Part shown: positions 32,332-42,330 of the stretch, piece by piece
Numbering within the stretch: the stretch's first letter is position 1
Layout: each line of letters starts with the position of its first letter
NCBI RefSeq assembly: GCF_033958435.1
Contig: NC_134142.1
Span: 97,225,001-97,289,000 of the forward strand
DNA length: 64,000 bases
Direction of reading: 5' to 3'
Source of the DNA: Carettochelys insculpta
Lineage: Eukaryota; Chordata; Testudines; Carettochelyidae
Position numbers and translations under genes: made by a program
Notes under the pieces: generated by a model
Told to the model about the DNA's origin: nothing
The model's database searches: none
Seen by the model: the letters and a program-made list of their open reading frames with translations, nothing else

Positions 32332-33405
32332 CAGTAAACCCTTGATTTTACGGACCCCGATTTAAAGAACTTTGAGAACAACGGACATCTGCTGCCCCCA
32401 CCCTCCCCTTGTTCCCCAAGTCAGCTTAGTCAGGGCCTGTAAAATCCTAAATCCCCCTCCCACCCCACAAAACAGTACCTTAGGGACATCACCAGAGCCG
32501 CTGCCACTACTGTGGCTGCAGGGGCCATCACTTCCAAGCACCACGGCTAGGGGAGCTGCAGTGTCTGGAACCTGAGGCATATCCAGGACTGCAGCCCCAG
32601 GAGCCACCACGCACTCTCCAACAGGGGGTGGGGTGCACTCACATGTGCGTCCCGTCCCTTGTGGGAGGAGCACATGGCAACTCCAGCAGCAGCATGATGG
32701 AGGCTCCAGCCACGGCAGAGTCTCCAGCTGACTCTGGTAGCCGTGTCGGGAGATTTCCAGCTGCAGCGGAGGCTGCAGCCATGGCGGCTCCTGTGGCCAC
32801 AGCAGGTCTGGTGGATCCAGCCACAGAGGGGCTCCCGATGCAGCTCCAGTGGCCATGGTGGGGTCAGTGTCTCCATCTGCAGCTCCAAGGGCCACAGCAG
32901 GTCCAGTGGCTCCAGCTGCAGCAGGGCTCCAGATGTCAGAGCTCCAGTGGCCACGGCAGGGGCTCCAGCCAGCTCCGGTGACCATGGCGGGGGAGTTACA
33001 GCTGCGGCAGAGACTGCAGCTGTGGTGGCTCCTGCAACCATGGCAGGTCCAGGGGCTCCAGCCACAGATCCAATGGTAGAGGCGGGTCTGGCGGCTCCAG
33101 CCAGGGTGCGGCTCTAGCCACAGCTCAGCAGCTGCAGAGGGTCTGGTGGTTCCAGCCACAGGTCCAGCAGCCCCAGCCGTGGCAGAGGCTCCAGTCATGG
33201 CAGCAGACTCCTGCGAGTCCTCCAGCAGCTGCGGTGGTTCCGGCTCCAGTGGAGGTGACTGGCTGGCATTTGGGTGGGGAGAAGAGGACTGGGGCTGGGG
33301 AAGCTTGGCAGGGGTGGGTAGGAAATAAGCCCTCAGATTTAATGGACTTTCAGGTTAAACGGATGCTCCTCTCCCTGACTAGCCCGTTAAATCAAGGGTT
33401 TACTG
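32332..33405. mobile_element. Tigger/pogo-type non-autonomous element with GC-rich core
   Basis: Ends CAGTAAACCCTTGATTTTAC and TTAAATCAAGGGTTTACTG are inverted relatives. TA at 32,330-32,331 and 33,406-33,407 is the expected target duplication. Subterminal AACTTTGAGAACAACGGACA and TCCGTTTAACCTGAAAGTCC are also related. The core is dense in GGCTCCAGCC, CCACAGC and GGCAGGTCCAG words. It opens a 278-residue minus frame (32,362-33,198) and several overlapping plus frames. These are G, A, P, W, C-rich with no transposase motif and reflect composition. Confidence 0.85.
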
Positions 33406-33407
33406 TA

Positions 33408-35354
33408 TTACCTGATCTTTTGTCCAGCCTAATGTTAACTTGGAGCAACATCTTTGAATTATCAAACTAATAATGACCTACTGTTCTTCAAAGGAGGTGA
33501 AAATGGAGGAATATGTGGTCCAAAGGGTCAGGAGTTTGAGGAGGGGTGTAGTCTGAGGATTGGTCTTCATGTAAATCTATGATGTTCCTTCCCCACCATG
33601 CAAAGGTTGCCTCAGCTGTTGGTCCATAAGTAGCCTTCACAGAGAGGCTCAAGAATGGCACCACAGTTTGGGAAGAGGAATTTCTTTCTCCTTTTCCCAT
33701 GCCCAGAGTGCTGTCTTTAGTATCGTCCTCTTTAACCTTTGATTCTCTGTATTCTCATGACATGCACAATGCATGACTCAAATGTTTGTATGCCATTCCT
33801 GATACAAGCTAGGCACCCACCTTGTACACTGGATGTTTGTTATTTTTGCTGTGTCTGTCTGTCTGTCTGTCTGTCCAGGCAAGGTTCTACTATGTTCCCC
33901 TTCCCTGCCTGCACTGTGTGTCCCCCAGTCAGTGTGTGGCCCCGCCCAGCCCCCCAGTGGAGTTGCCCCACACACACCATGCCAGCTCCAGCCCCTCCCC
34001 AGCCTGCCTGGGGCCCAGCCCAGCCCCCAATGGAGCTCTTCCCACAGCCAGCTTGGGGCCTGGCCCGTACACTTTGTATGTGTATTACAAGTTTCAGTCT
34101 ACAGCTTTCTTCCAGCCCAACTTCTGCTTGCAAGCAGAGTGACAACAGGGTCTCTAGTGTGGAGGAATATATCAGATAGGCTTGTTACTGTTGCCCAATT
34201 TCTGTCCAGCCGTAGGAAAAGACTAAGAATCTGAACTGCACAAATATAGTCTTCACTTCTAATCTAAAGCTAAGCATAAGTTGACATGTCAGATATGAAA
34301 ATTAAACCTTTCCCTGGGCTGTAAGAGTTCCCTGATCACATTCTGCACAAACCACTGGATCATTTGAGGCAAGCCTATTCATTATATCCTGGAATGAATG
34401 TGGCATAGAAAATGGTTTCACAACATAGAAAATAAGGTGGAATACAAGTCAGTCGATGGTAGGGAATGGTGTTTAGTCATTAGGTGATTATGCAAGGCTG
34501 CAAGCGAAACAAGATAAGTGAAGATTACTGAAGCATGTGGGGATGCCATGTTAAGTAACCATTTGGCAAGCATGCAGTTCATTGCAAAAGAGGCCCTCTT
34601 ATGAAATATATAGGCACATTACAATTTTTCCCATAATAAACTTTACTGAGGTTCAGACAGGCAATAAATGACAGGTCCTCAACCTCACTGCTGCAGAATG
34701 CATCTCAGCATCACCTTGTTACTCACTAGCATCTCTGGAGCTCTGTAAGGCGTTCTCTGAACAGACTGCCAGGAATGCAACCAGATGTATTAGCAAATCC
34801 TGCACTTGTACATACGTGCTATTGAATTAGCCATATGGATTCTCTTAAGTAAAAAATATTACCACCCACTTTTCCATGACTAGTGTGATTTTTTTAGGAT
34901 GACTAGTCCTGGTACACTGATTAAATTTCAGCTGAAGTATTTATATGACCTCTGACCCATTCTTGGAACTACATACTTATTCATGTTACCTTCAAAAATA
35001 CTTTTGTGTGGTGTTACTGGAACTGAATGGCTGTAAGCTTTCACTTCAGTGATTACTTGGGTTGCAGGCTTCAGGGTGGGGCTGGGGATCAGGCATTTGG
35101 GGTGTAAGGTGGGACTTCATGGTGAGGCCAAGGGTTTTGGAGTGTAGAAGGGGACTCAGGTGGGAAGCTGGGGTGGGTGCTCAGGGCTGGGGCACGGGGG
35201 TCTGTAGGCAGATGATTGCAAGATAGTGGGAGATGATTTGAACTTTTCATCTGTAGTCTGGGAAGTACTCCATGATCTTTCTGACTTTAAGCAGTTATAT
35301 AAAAGCAAAGTGGTATTATACATAAACTCTAAGGTGCCTGTATGATTTTATATA
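33408..35354. other. intergenic stretch with GC-rich patch and G-rich patch
   Basis: 33,880-34,070 is C-rich, with CCCAGCC, CCAGCTCCAGCCCC and TGGAGCT words, and gives chance ORFs of 100-146 residues. 35,060-35,215 is G-rich (GGGTGGGGCTGGGGATC type). Similar patches are common fillers of turtle non-autonomous elements. The rest is AT-rich and unique-looking. Confidence 0.4.
33851..33876. repeat. (GTCT)n microsatellite
   Basis: About six consecutive TGTC/GTCT tetranucleotides. Confidence 0.9.
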
Positions 35355-35928
35355 TAGGCTCCTGCTAAATTCATGGCCATGAAAAATCTGTCACAAACCA
35401 TGAAATCTGGTCTTCTGGGTACTTTTGCCCTACACTATGCAGATTTCAGCAGCTTTTCTCAAATCCAAAAGCAGGTTTCAAGGGCCTTGCAAGGTTATTG
35501 TAGTAGGACTGTGGGATTGCCACCCTTTCTTTTGTGCTTCCTTCAGAGCTGGGTGGTCAGATCAAGCTACTGATCAAGCACCCAGCTCTGAAGGCAGAGA
35601 CACCCACCATGCACCGCTTTTGAGCTGCTGCTAACAGCAGCTCTGCCTTCAGAGCTGGGCTCCTGGCCAGCAGCCACTGCTGTTTGGATGGCCAGCTCTG
35701 AAAGTGCTGCTGCCACCTGTAGAAGTGCAGAAGTAACGGTGGCAATACTGTAACACCCCACAATATCACTGCAATTCCCCTCACAACACCTTTTTGGGTC
35801 AGGACCTTTCCAGTAACAACCCTCTGAAATTTCAGATATAAATATCTGAACTCATGAAATTTATATATTTTAGGCTCCCAGGACCATGAAATTGTCCAAA
35901 ATTTGGCCATGAATTTGGCAGGGCTCTA
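35355..35928. mobile_element. hAT-type non-autonomous element
   Basis: Left end TAGGCTCCTGCTAAATTCAT and right end ATGAATTTGGCAGGGCTCTA are inverted relatives. Flanks TTTATATA (35,347-35,354) and ATTATATA (35,929-35,936) match at 7 of 8, the hAT-sized duplication. The next words GGCCATGAAAAATCTGTCAC and CCAGGACCATGAAATTGTCC also pair. I recall this family (CCCTACCAAATTCA type) as widespread in turtles. The interior contains a CAGCTCTGAAGGCAGAG/CTCTGCCTTCAGAGCTGG hairpin. Non-coding. Confidence 0.82.
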
Positions 35929-35936
35929 ATTATATA

Positions 35937-36429
35937 TGCATGAATTTCCTAAATTCAGACTGTGTACTACTGTGGGGGGCAGTGGGAAGTGTCTTGAGTC
36001 TGAGCTTTGGCCAATGTTGCTCACTTGAGGTGCTGAAGTTGCATCAGGGTATAGCCTGCGAGCTTAATCGTTGTCCTTCATGGATGGTGAAGATGAGCAG
36101 GGAAGTACTGATTCTTTGTTAGAAATTGTCAGCATTTTTCCATGCATGGACAAGATGACAGTAGCTCTTTGAAGAGCTGTTGTGTGGCCTCTGGTCAAGA
36201 AATCAACACCTGAAAATATTGCTAAATCTTTTTGATGGCAGGTCACAGATGGCTGGTATGAAGCAGCTCTGGCATTTTCTGGAGCCCACTCACTCTCTTG
36301 ACCCAGGATGCTGGAAAACCAGCTAATAGCCCTGGTTATGGGGTTGAAACTGCACTGGCTGCATTAGCAGATAATCTTCTTAACAGTGGATGAAGAGAAA
36401 GTGAGTGTTTCTTTAATATTAATATTTGC
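35937..36429. other. no gene or repeat recognised
   Basis: Unique-looking sequence. Confidence 0.45.
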
Positions 36430-37400
36430 ATAACAGGTTGAATCACAGAAATCCTGTTGGGTTTGTTCCTTGGTGTGCTGATCAAGTCACAGATGCCCAC
36501 CTTCCTGCTCTCTGTGTCTCCCCAGCCCCATCTCCTGGTTGGCCAGAAGCTCTGGTCTCCTGCAGCCAAGGCACAGACTTTGGGTTATCAACCCCTGCAA
36601 AGCTATATAGATCCTGAACTAGTTCAGCTCCAGCAGGGCTCAACTATAGGGGTCCAGTGCCCAGGAAGCCAACCCCCCAGTTGGACCAAAACCCCAAACA
36701 AATCCATCTTACCCTGTGTAAAAGTTTTACATACAGAAAGCTCACACAGTCACATCCTTTATCAATGAAAAAGAGAGATACACAGTGGTTGCTTCCCCCC
36801 ACTATCACCCACCTCAGGTAGCAAGTATTTAAACTGGGTTTGATAATAAATCAAAGTGTGTTTCAGTATAAAAAGTACAGTTTTTCATGACAGCAAAACA
36901 GACAGATTAAAGCAAGTTACTCAGTTAAAATAAACAAAAAAACCAAACTAATTCTAATATACTAAGAAGCTTGTTACATGCAAATTCTTACCCTAAACAG
37001 TTAATCTTATCTTGGAACGTATGCTTTAAGTCAGAATGGATCATTACTTTGGCCTGGGTCTACAGCTTTTTTTCCGGAGTTCTTTATTGCCAGGTTTCTT
37101 CATGCCTATCTTCTTTGGGTGGGCAAGGCAGTTTCAAAGGTCAGCTGAAGACAAAGAATGGATTGCTTCCCATTTTTAAATAGACTTTTCCCTCAGGGTG
37201 GGAACTCTTTGTTTAGCACTCCAATGTCCATGGGAAAATACCAGGTTCAAGATGGGTTCCTGTATGAGGTAGCATGGTCATACATATGTCTTTCCAGGAA
37301 CAACCACAGTTTGGGCTTACAGGACAAAAAGGACCATTCACAGGTCATTGGTTTGAGGACTGAATGGTTGAGTTCCTAAAATTTCAGTAATGGCACCCAT
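36430..37400 (-). repeat. possible decayed LTR-type repeat, antisense
   Basis: The order of words GGGGTCCAGTGCCC, CCCCAAACAAATCCATCTTA, AAGAGAGATACACAGTGG, TTTGATAATAAATC, GCAAAACAGACAGATTAAAG and AGTTAAAATAAACAAAAAAA resembles a common sauropsid endogenous-retrovirus-type LTR that I recall, in reverse. It is heavily eroded. No TG...CA edges or target duplication could be set. Confidence 0.3.
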
Positions 37401-37671
37401 TAACGCCCAGGGAGCTTTGCAGTTTCAGTAATGGGCCCCATTAGCACTTCTAGAATTAAAATCGGATTCACACTTCCTATGTCCATCTTCCCATACAAGA
37501 ATGATACATGCACAAAAATAGGATATACAAATTCATCAGATTGTGACTTTGAAATTATATGTTGCTTGACCATTTTTTCATAAAGTATCTTTGAGTTATG
37601 CATATTTATATTCAAAAGCCGATTTTCTTAAAGAATGGGGGACCCCCTTGAACTGTTAGTCTTTTAATACA

Positions 37672-37975
37672 ATGAGGAGTCCTGCAGCACCTTAGAGACA
37701 AATGAATTTATTAGGGCATAAACTTTTGTGGGTAAAACCCACCTCTCCAAAATGAACTGGAGTGAAAATACAAAGGCAGTCATATGTGTAAGAAAATTAC
37801 TGCAAAAGAAATAAGTTACTGTCCTTCGTAAATTAGGGTGATCAGTTAGGGTGACTGCGGTCAGTCTATGTAGCTGATGGGAAGATAGGGATATCCATTG
37901 AGTAGAAGTTGCCTCTGAGGAGAAGCTGCTACGTTTTGCTAGAAGACCAGAGTTTACACTCATCTCCCAGCCCAA
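37672..37975 (-). mobile_element. Penelope-like element fragment
   Basis: AGGAGTCCTGCAGCACCTTA, GAATTTATTAGGGCATAAAC and GTGGGTAAAACCCAC are the antisense PLE body, with a clean stem-II-like GTGGG...CCCAC. The 3' tail is absent, so this could be the inverted half of a broken fold-back. The right edge is uncertain. Confidence 0.6.
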
Positions 37976-38180
37976 GCTCTATTTGGATGCAGTGAAAAGT
38001 GGGAAGCTCAGGGGACTAGTGGCTTCTCCATGATCCCATGCCACCAGCTCCAGAATAAATTAGAGCAGGTAAGGAGTAGCTTTAATTTATATCTCTGGCA
38101 TAAGATCCTTCTCAGAGCTGCCCTGAAGAAGGACAAATATTCCTCTTGCCATTTTATGTCCAAGCAACACAGAGTGTATA

Positions 38181-38640
38181 TACAGGTTGAAACTCTCTCA
38201 TCCAGAACTCTCTTGGCCAGCGACATCCCTGGTCCAGCAGGACCATGGATGTTGCTGTACCAGAGAGCGCCTGGATGAGACCATTCCAGCTGTGTAGCTG
38301 TAGCAGAGCCCTGCTGGTAGCAGGGAGCCGTGCTGGTAGCCCGCCCTGGGGAGCCCCAGGAAAAGCCCTGGGGCAGGGGAGCCTGGCTAGGGCCAGAGAG
38401 TGGGGCAGAGATCCCTGCTGGGGCAAGGAGCCCAGCTGGGGAAGCTACGCTTGGCGAGGAGCTAGCTGGGACATGGCGTCCCTGCAGCAGCCCTGCAGCA
38501 GGGAGCCAGCTGAGAAGCTTGGCTGGGGCACGGACCAGACAGGAGGCCTGACCTACCCTGCTCCAGCAATCCCCTTCTTCAGGAGAAAATCCAGTCATTT
38601 GATCATGCAAGGGACATCCCCTGGTGCTGGAAATAGGGAC
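38181..38640. mobile_element. Tigger-like element, left end plus GC-rich core
   Basis: Starts TACAGGTTGAAACTCTCTCA followed by TCCAGAACTCTCTTGGCC, the same terminus (in opposite sense) as the end at 17,697. The core (38,270-38,560) is GC-rich and opens a 200-residue minus frame and a 136-residue plus frame with no domain. No matching right terminus was found, so it is truncated or eroded. Confidence 0.55.
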
Positions 38641-39470
38641 TTAATTGCCTACTAAATTCTTGGTTTTTTTTTCCTACCTCCAAGCAGGTAGAGAGGAACA
38701 AGGTAACAAAGGAGAGCACTAGAGAGATGATTCACACAGTTGCTGATAGTTTAGATCTGAGATCTGGATCTCTCCCTTTGTATGCATTGCAGCACCCCTT
38801 TTTCATTTTCTTTTTGTGGTTCCTTGCAACAGGCATCTCTGTTTCTCAGTTTAAAAAAAAAATAGGTCAAGGTGAGTAGGGGAGGTAATCAGTTTGGACT
38901 CCTGAGAGTGGCAGCTGGCTGTACTGCTCTTGAACAGTCCCACCTATCGGGATCTTGGGAAGGAGAATACTGCTCAGGGCTGCTCAGCACGTGAGACATA
39001 ATTATGGTTGTGGCTGTATTTTTATATCATAATTTCCTGAGAAGCCGGGGTCCATATGTTTGTCACAACAAAAGTCAAGCACTGTAGTAAAGCTGATGGG
39101 AAATCCCCTGGCTCTCACCAGGGCATCTCTACATAAAAATGTAAACGTGTTATGACAGAGTGCAGGAAGTTAATAGGTGAAATTTCACTCTGATCATTCT
39201 GCCTCCAGTTAGTTCCCCAGAGAAGGCTGATTAGATAATTAACTTAATTACCTCAGTCAGGTGGGTGAGTTCACAACTGACAAGTGCATGAGAAAGAAGC
39301 CAGTGAGGGAGGGGAAAAAAAGGAATGAATAAATAGGGCTTTTTGAGCTCTATCAAACCCAGTTGCAGCACTATAGACACACTGTATTACTAGAGCTGTT
39401 AGAGAAATCTCTGCTCCTTTTGAGTTGTGCAGAAAGGATTGAAAGTCGAGGGGACAATGGAAATATTCTA
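38641..39470. other. no gene or repeat recognised
   Basis: Unique-looking AT-rich sequence. Confidence 0.45.
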
Positions 39471-39744
39471 CTTCAGGTTGAATCTTTCTAATCTGGACCT
39501 CATATGGCAACAACTGTCATCCAATATGAATGTAGTTAGCCTGATGACCGCTTGTCATGGGTGTGGCTGAGTTTCCTGTGGTCCCAGAAAGTTTGTTTAC
39601 AGCCACCAGTCCTGGTTCTCAGTGTTCTGTGCTGCTGTTTTGCTGTAATTTACCCTAAATGTCTGAGTCCAATAAGCAGTGTAAGTGTTGGTAATGCTAC
39701 TAGATCATATTGACCTCCCATGGTCCAGCAAATTCTCTCACCTG
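39471..39744. mobile_element. Tigger-like element fragment
   Basis: TTCAGGTTGAATCTTTCTAA and TCTGGACCTCATATGGCAAC follow the left end at 38,181. The far end (CATGGTCCAGCAAATTCTCT) is a weak partner. Ends directly before a PLE tail. Confidence 0.45.
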
Positions 39745-39745
39745 A

Positions 39746-40075
39746 CAGATTCAGAGGAGTAAATGTGTTAGTCTGTAGCTTCGCTAGGGCTTTTTTGTCC
39801 TGGTACTTGCTCGTAATGAGTATCCGTGCATCAGCAGCCCCAGCTGTAAGATTGGCTGAAGGTGGGAGGTGGGGAGCTGGCTAAGTACTGGCTCTTCTTG
39901 TCACAAAAAAGGCATATAGCTTCACAAATCACAAGTAGTCCTGTAGCACCTTAAAAACTAACACGTTTATTTATTAAAACAAAAATACTGTTACTATTTA
40001 TTTATTAGGTTTTGTGAGAGAGACCCACTCCCTCAGATAACTGAGGAATTTACTTCCTCTGATTTATTTCACTGG
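39746..40075 (-). mobile_element. Penelope-like element 3' end, split by an insertion
   Basis: The tail in antisense (CAGAGGAGTAAATGTGTTAG, 39,751) is separated from the body (AGTAGTCCTGTAGCACCTTA, 39,930) by about 140 bases. In an uninterrupted copy such as 7,166 the two are adjacent. The body runs through TTTATTTATTAG and a decayed GTGGGT stem word to about 40,060. Confidence 0.65.
39790..39925. mobile_element. small unclassified insertion inside the PLE
   Basis: Begins about AGGGCTTTTTTGTCCTGGTA and ends GTCACAAAAAAGGC, inverted relatives. Subterminal GGTACTTGCT/AAGTACTGGCT also pair. TAGCTTC occurs on both sides and may be the target duplication or the split PLE text. Non-coding. Confidence 0.5.
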
Positions 40076-40146
40076 ACTTTGGATCAAGCCCAGTGGAAAG
40101 ATTCCCGTGGATCTAATGGCTACACAGTTAGAAACATGGAGCCTGA

Positions 40147-40857
40147 GGCTACGTCTACACGTGAAGCCAACATCGAAATAGCTTATTTCGATGTAGCAAC
40201 ATCAAAATAGGCTATTTCGATGAGCAACGTCTACACGTCCTCCAGGGCTGGCAACGTCGATGTTCAACTTCGACGTTGCGCGGCACCACATCGAAATAGG
40301 CGCTGCGAGGGAACGTCTACACGCCAAAGTAGCACACATCGAAATAAGGGTGCCAGGCACAGCTGCAGACAGGGTCACAGGGCGGACTCAACAGCAAGCC
40401 GCTCCCTTAAAGGGCCCCTCCCAGACACAGTTGCACTAAACAACACAAGATCCACAGAGACGACAACTGGTTGCAGACCCTGTGCCTGCGGCATGGATCC
40501 CCAGCTGCCACAGCAGCAGCCAGAAGCCCTGGGCTAAGGGCTGCTGCCCACGGTGACCATAGAGCCCCGCAGGGGCTGGAGAGAGAGCATCTCTCAACCC
40601 CTCAGCTGATGGCCGCCATGGCGGACCCCGCTATTTCGAAGTTGCAGGACGCGCAACGACTACACGGTCCCTACTTCGACGTTGAATGTCGAAGTAGGGC
40701 GCTATTCCTATCCCCTCATGGGGTTAGCGACTTCGATGTCTCGCCGCCTACCGTCGAAGTTAACTTCGAAATAGCGCCCGGCACGTGTAGCCGTGACGGG
40801 CGCTATTTCGAAGTTAGTGCCGCTACTTCGAAGTAGCATGCACATGTAGACACGGCC
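40147..40857. mobile_element. Harbinger non-autonomous element, CpG-rich (young-looking)
   Basis: Ends GGCTACGTCTACACGTGAAG and CATGTAGACACGGCC. TGA at 40,144-40,146 and 40,858-40,860 is an exact 3-bp duplication. About 700 bases long. Both halves are packed with ATCGAAATAG, TTTCGATG and CTTCGAAGT words whose CpGs are still intact. The middle holds GGGCCCCTCCCAGACACA, similar to GGGCCCCTCCCAACACCC at 48,742 in the two-gene element. It also contains ATG-led stubs (MDPQLPQQQPEALG and MAAMADPAISKLQDAQRLHG) that may be leftovers of the autonomous element's 5' coding ends. Confidence 0.85.
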
Positions 40858-40860
40858 TGA

Positions 40861-41552
40861 ATGTGATATACTAAGCTTGTGCAACTCGAGTTGCAACTGC
40901 TTCCTTAGCACTTCTCACTTGGACCAAGAGTCTCCCTGTGATGCAACCACTTAGGTTCCTGGTTCACTTTTTGCAGCTGAATATAAAAATAAGCGCTTGT
41001 GTACATGGGTAACGTTAGGTAACATTTTCGAAAGAACCTAAATCCCATCTCTTATATTGCAAGTCCTCATAAGTTGTTCTCTGTAACAACACTGTGCAGC
41101 AGATAAGTGCACAGACGTGCATACATGGTGCCCCCACTTTCTGCATAGGGTGAATCTCTCTGAGTTGAAATATGACGTGCATTCTCAACAGGATGTGCAC
41201 AATTGAAAAGTCTGGAGATATTGGTTTTGGTTTTCAACTGGACAGATGCAAACAAAATTTCACAACTTATTCTGCATTTATTATTGTAATACAATTTGTC
41301 AAACCAATTAGAATGTAAGATCTAATTACCTTTGTCGTTGGTGGAATGGTAGGCGGGGGGTGAGGGAGTTGATGGCAACCCCAGTTGCAGCACTATATAT
41401 AAACAATAATTTTACTACCAAATTACCTCAACACTTCTATTATAGTTATCACACATCCCCTCTGTGTAACTTAGAGGGTAATGAGACAGTTTAAAAAAAC
41501 CCAACCCCTTAATGAAGATATTTGATTAAATAGCTGTGTCAGACGCTTAAAC
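40861..41552. other. no gene or repeat recognised
   Basis: Unique-looking AT-rich sequence. Confidence 0.45.
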
Positions 41553-42330
41553 CAAGGGTGGGCAACCTATGCCTTCAGGCTGGATCTAGCTTACAAGGCT
41601 TGGGGCTCAGGCCTCCCCCTGCTCCTCTGTCCCAGGCAAGGGTGTGAGCTGTCATTCCAGTCACATGGGAGACACCATGGCTGGAGTGCCAGCACCAGCT
41701 GGCTTGTGTTGCTGAGGGAGGAGGGAGCCATGATCTTCCTGGGCTCAATCCATACAAGCTGTGGCTGGAGCCAGCCCATGGGTTTTGCCTCACGGGGGGA
41801 AATGGCTCCTAAATTACAGGGAAGAGCTCTGTGCCAGCACCACCCCTCATTGCTCCCACTGGTTGAATTGTGGCCGATGGGAAAGGTGGGGGCGGTGCTG
41901 GCAGGGACACTTTCCTGAAGCACGCAGAGCAGTGCAGAGCTCCTTTCCCCACTTCCCTAGAGCTGTGCCAGGTAGCCATCGATACTCCTCCCAGATCCTA
42001 CATACACTCTGCTTCTTCACTTCTTAACCCTGCACCCCAAATCCTCCTGCACCCTCCCATCTGCTCACACCCCTATTCTGCTCCTGCACCCTCTTCCAGA
42101 AGTGACTACCCTGCTCCTAGCCTGCTCGTGCACCCTCCTTCCCACCCAGACCTCACACCCCAAGCCCATGCCTGCAGCCTACCTCCTACCCAGAACCCCA
42201 CTCCCAGCCAGGCCCCACATTCTCATCCTAGCCCATTCCCTAACAGCCTGAGCCCCCCATTTTGACCTCATCTGAGAGCCTGGAGGGGGCACAAAAGCTA
42301 CTAGCCCCAACCCCCTGAGCTCTGGGGTGT
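41553..42330. mobile_element. hAT-type element, left end and GC-rich interior
   Basis: Starts CAAGGGTGGGCAACCTATGC, the CAGGGGTGGGCAA hAT terminus, followed by TTCAGGCTGGATCTAGCTTA. The interior is GC-rich with CCCTGCACCC-type runs (42,020-42,260). No right terminus was found. Several overlapping ORFs up to 131 residues are compositional. Confidence 0.5.

Noticed and set aside
32362..33198. 278-residue minus-strand open frame
   Set aside because: It lies wholly within a TA-flanked Tigger-type element; residues are G, A, P, W, C-rich with repeats of GGCTCCAGCC-type DNA, and overlapping frames are open on the other strand too.
38008..38610. 200-residue minus-strand open frame
   Set aside because: It crosses the edge of a Tigger-like repeat into its GC-rich core; no domain, and a plus-strand frame overlaps it.
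41761..42265. 88- and 131-residue proline-rich frames
   Set aside because: CCCTGCACCC-type filler of a hAT-like element.
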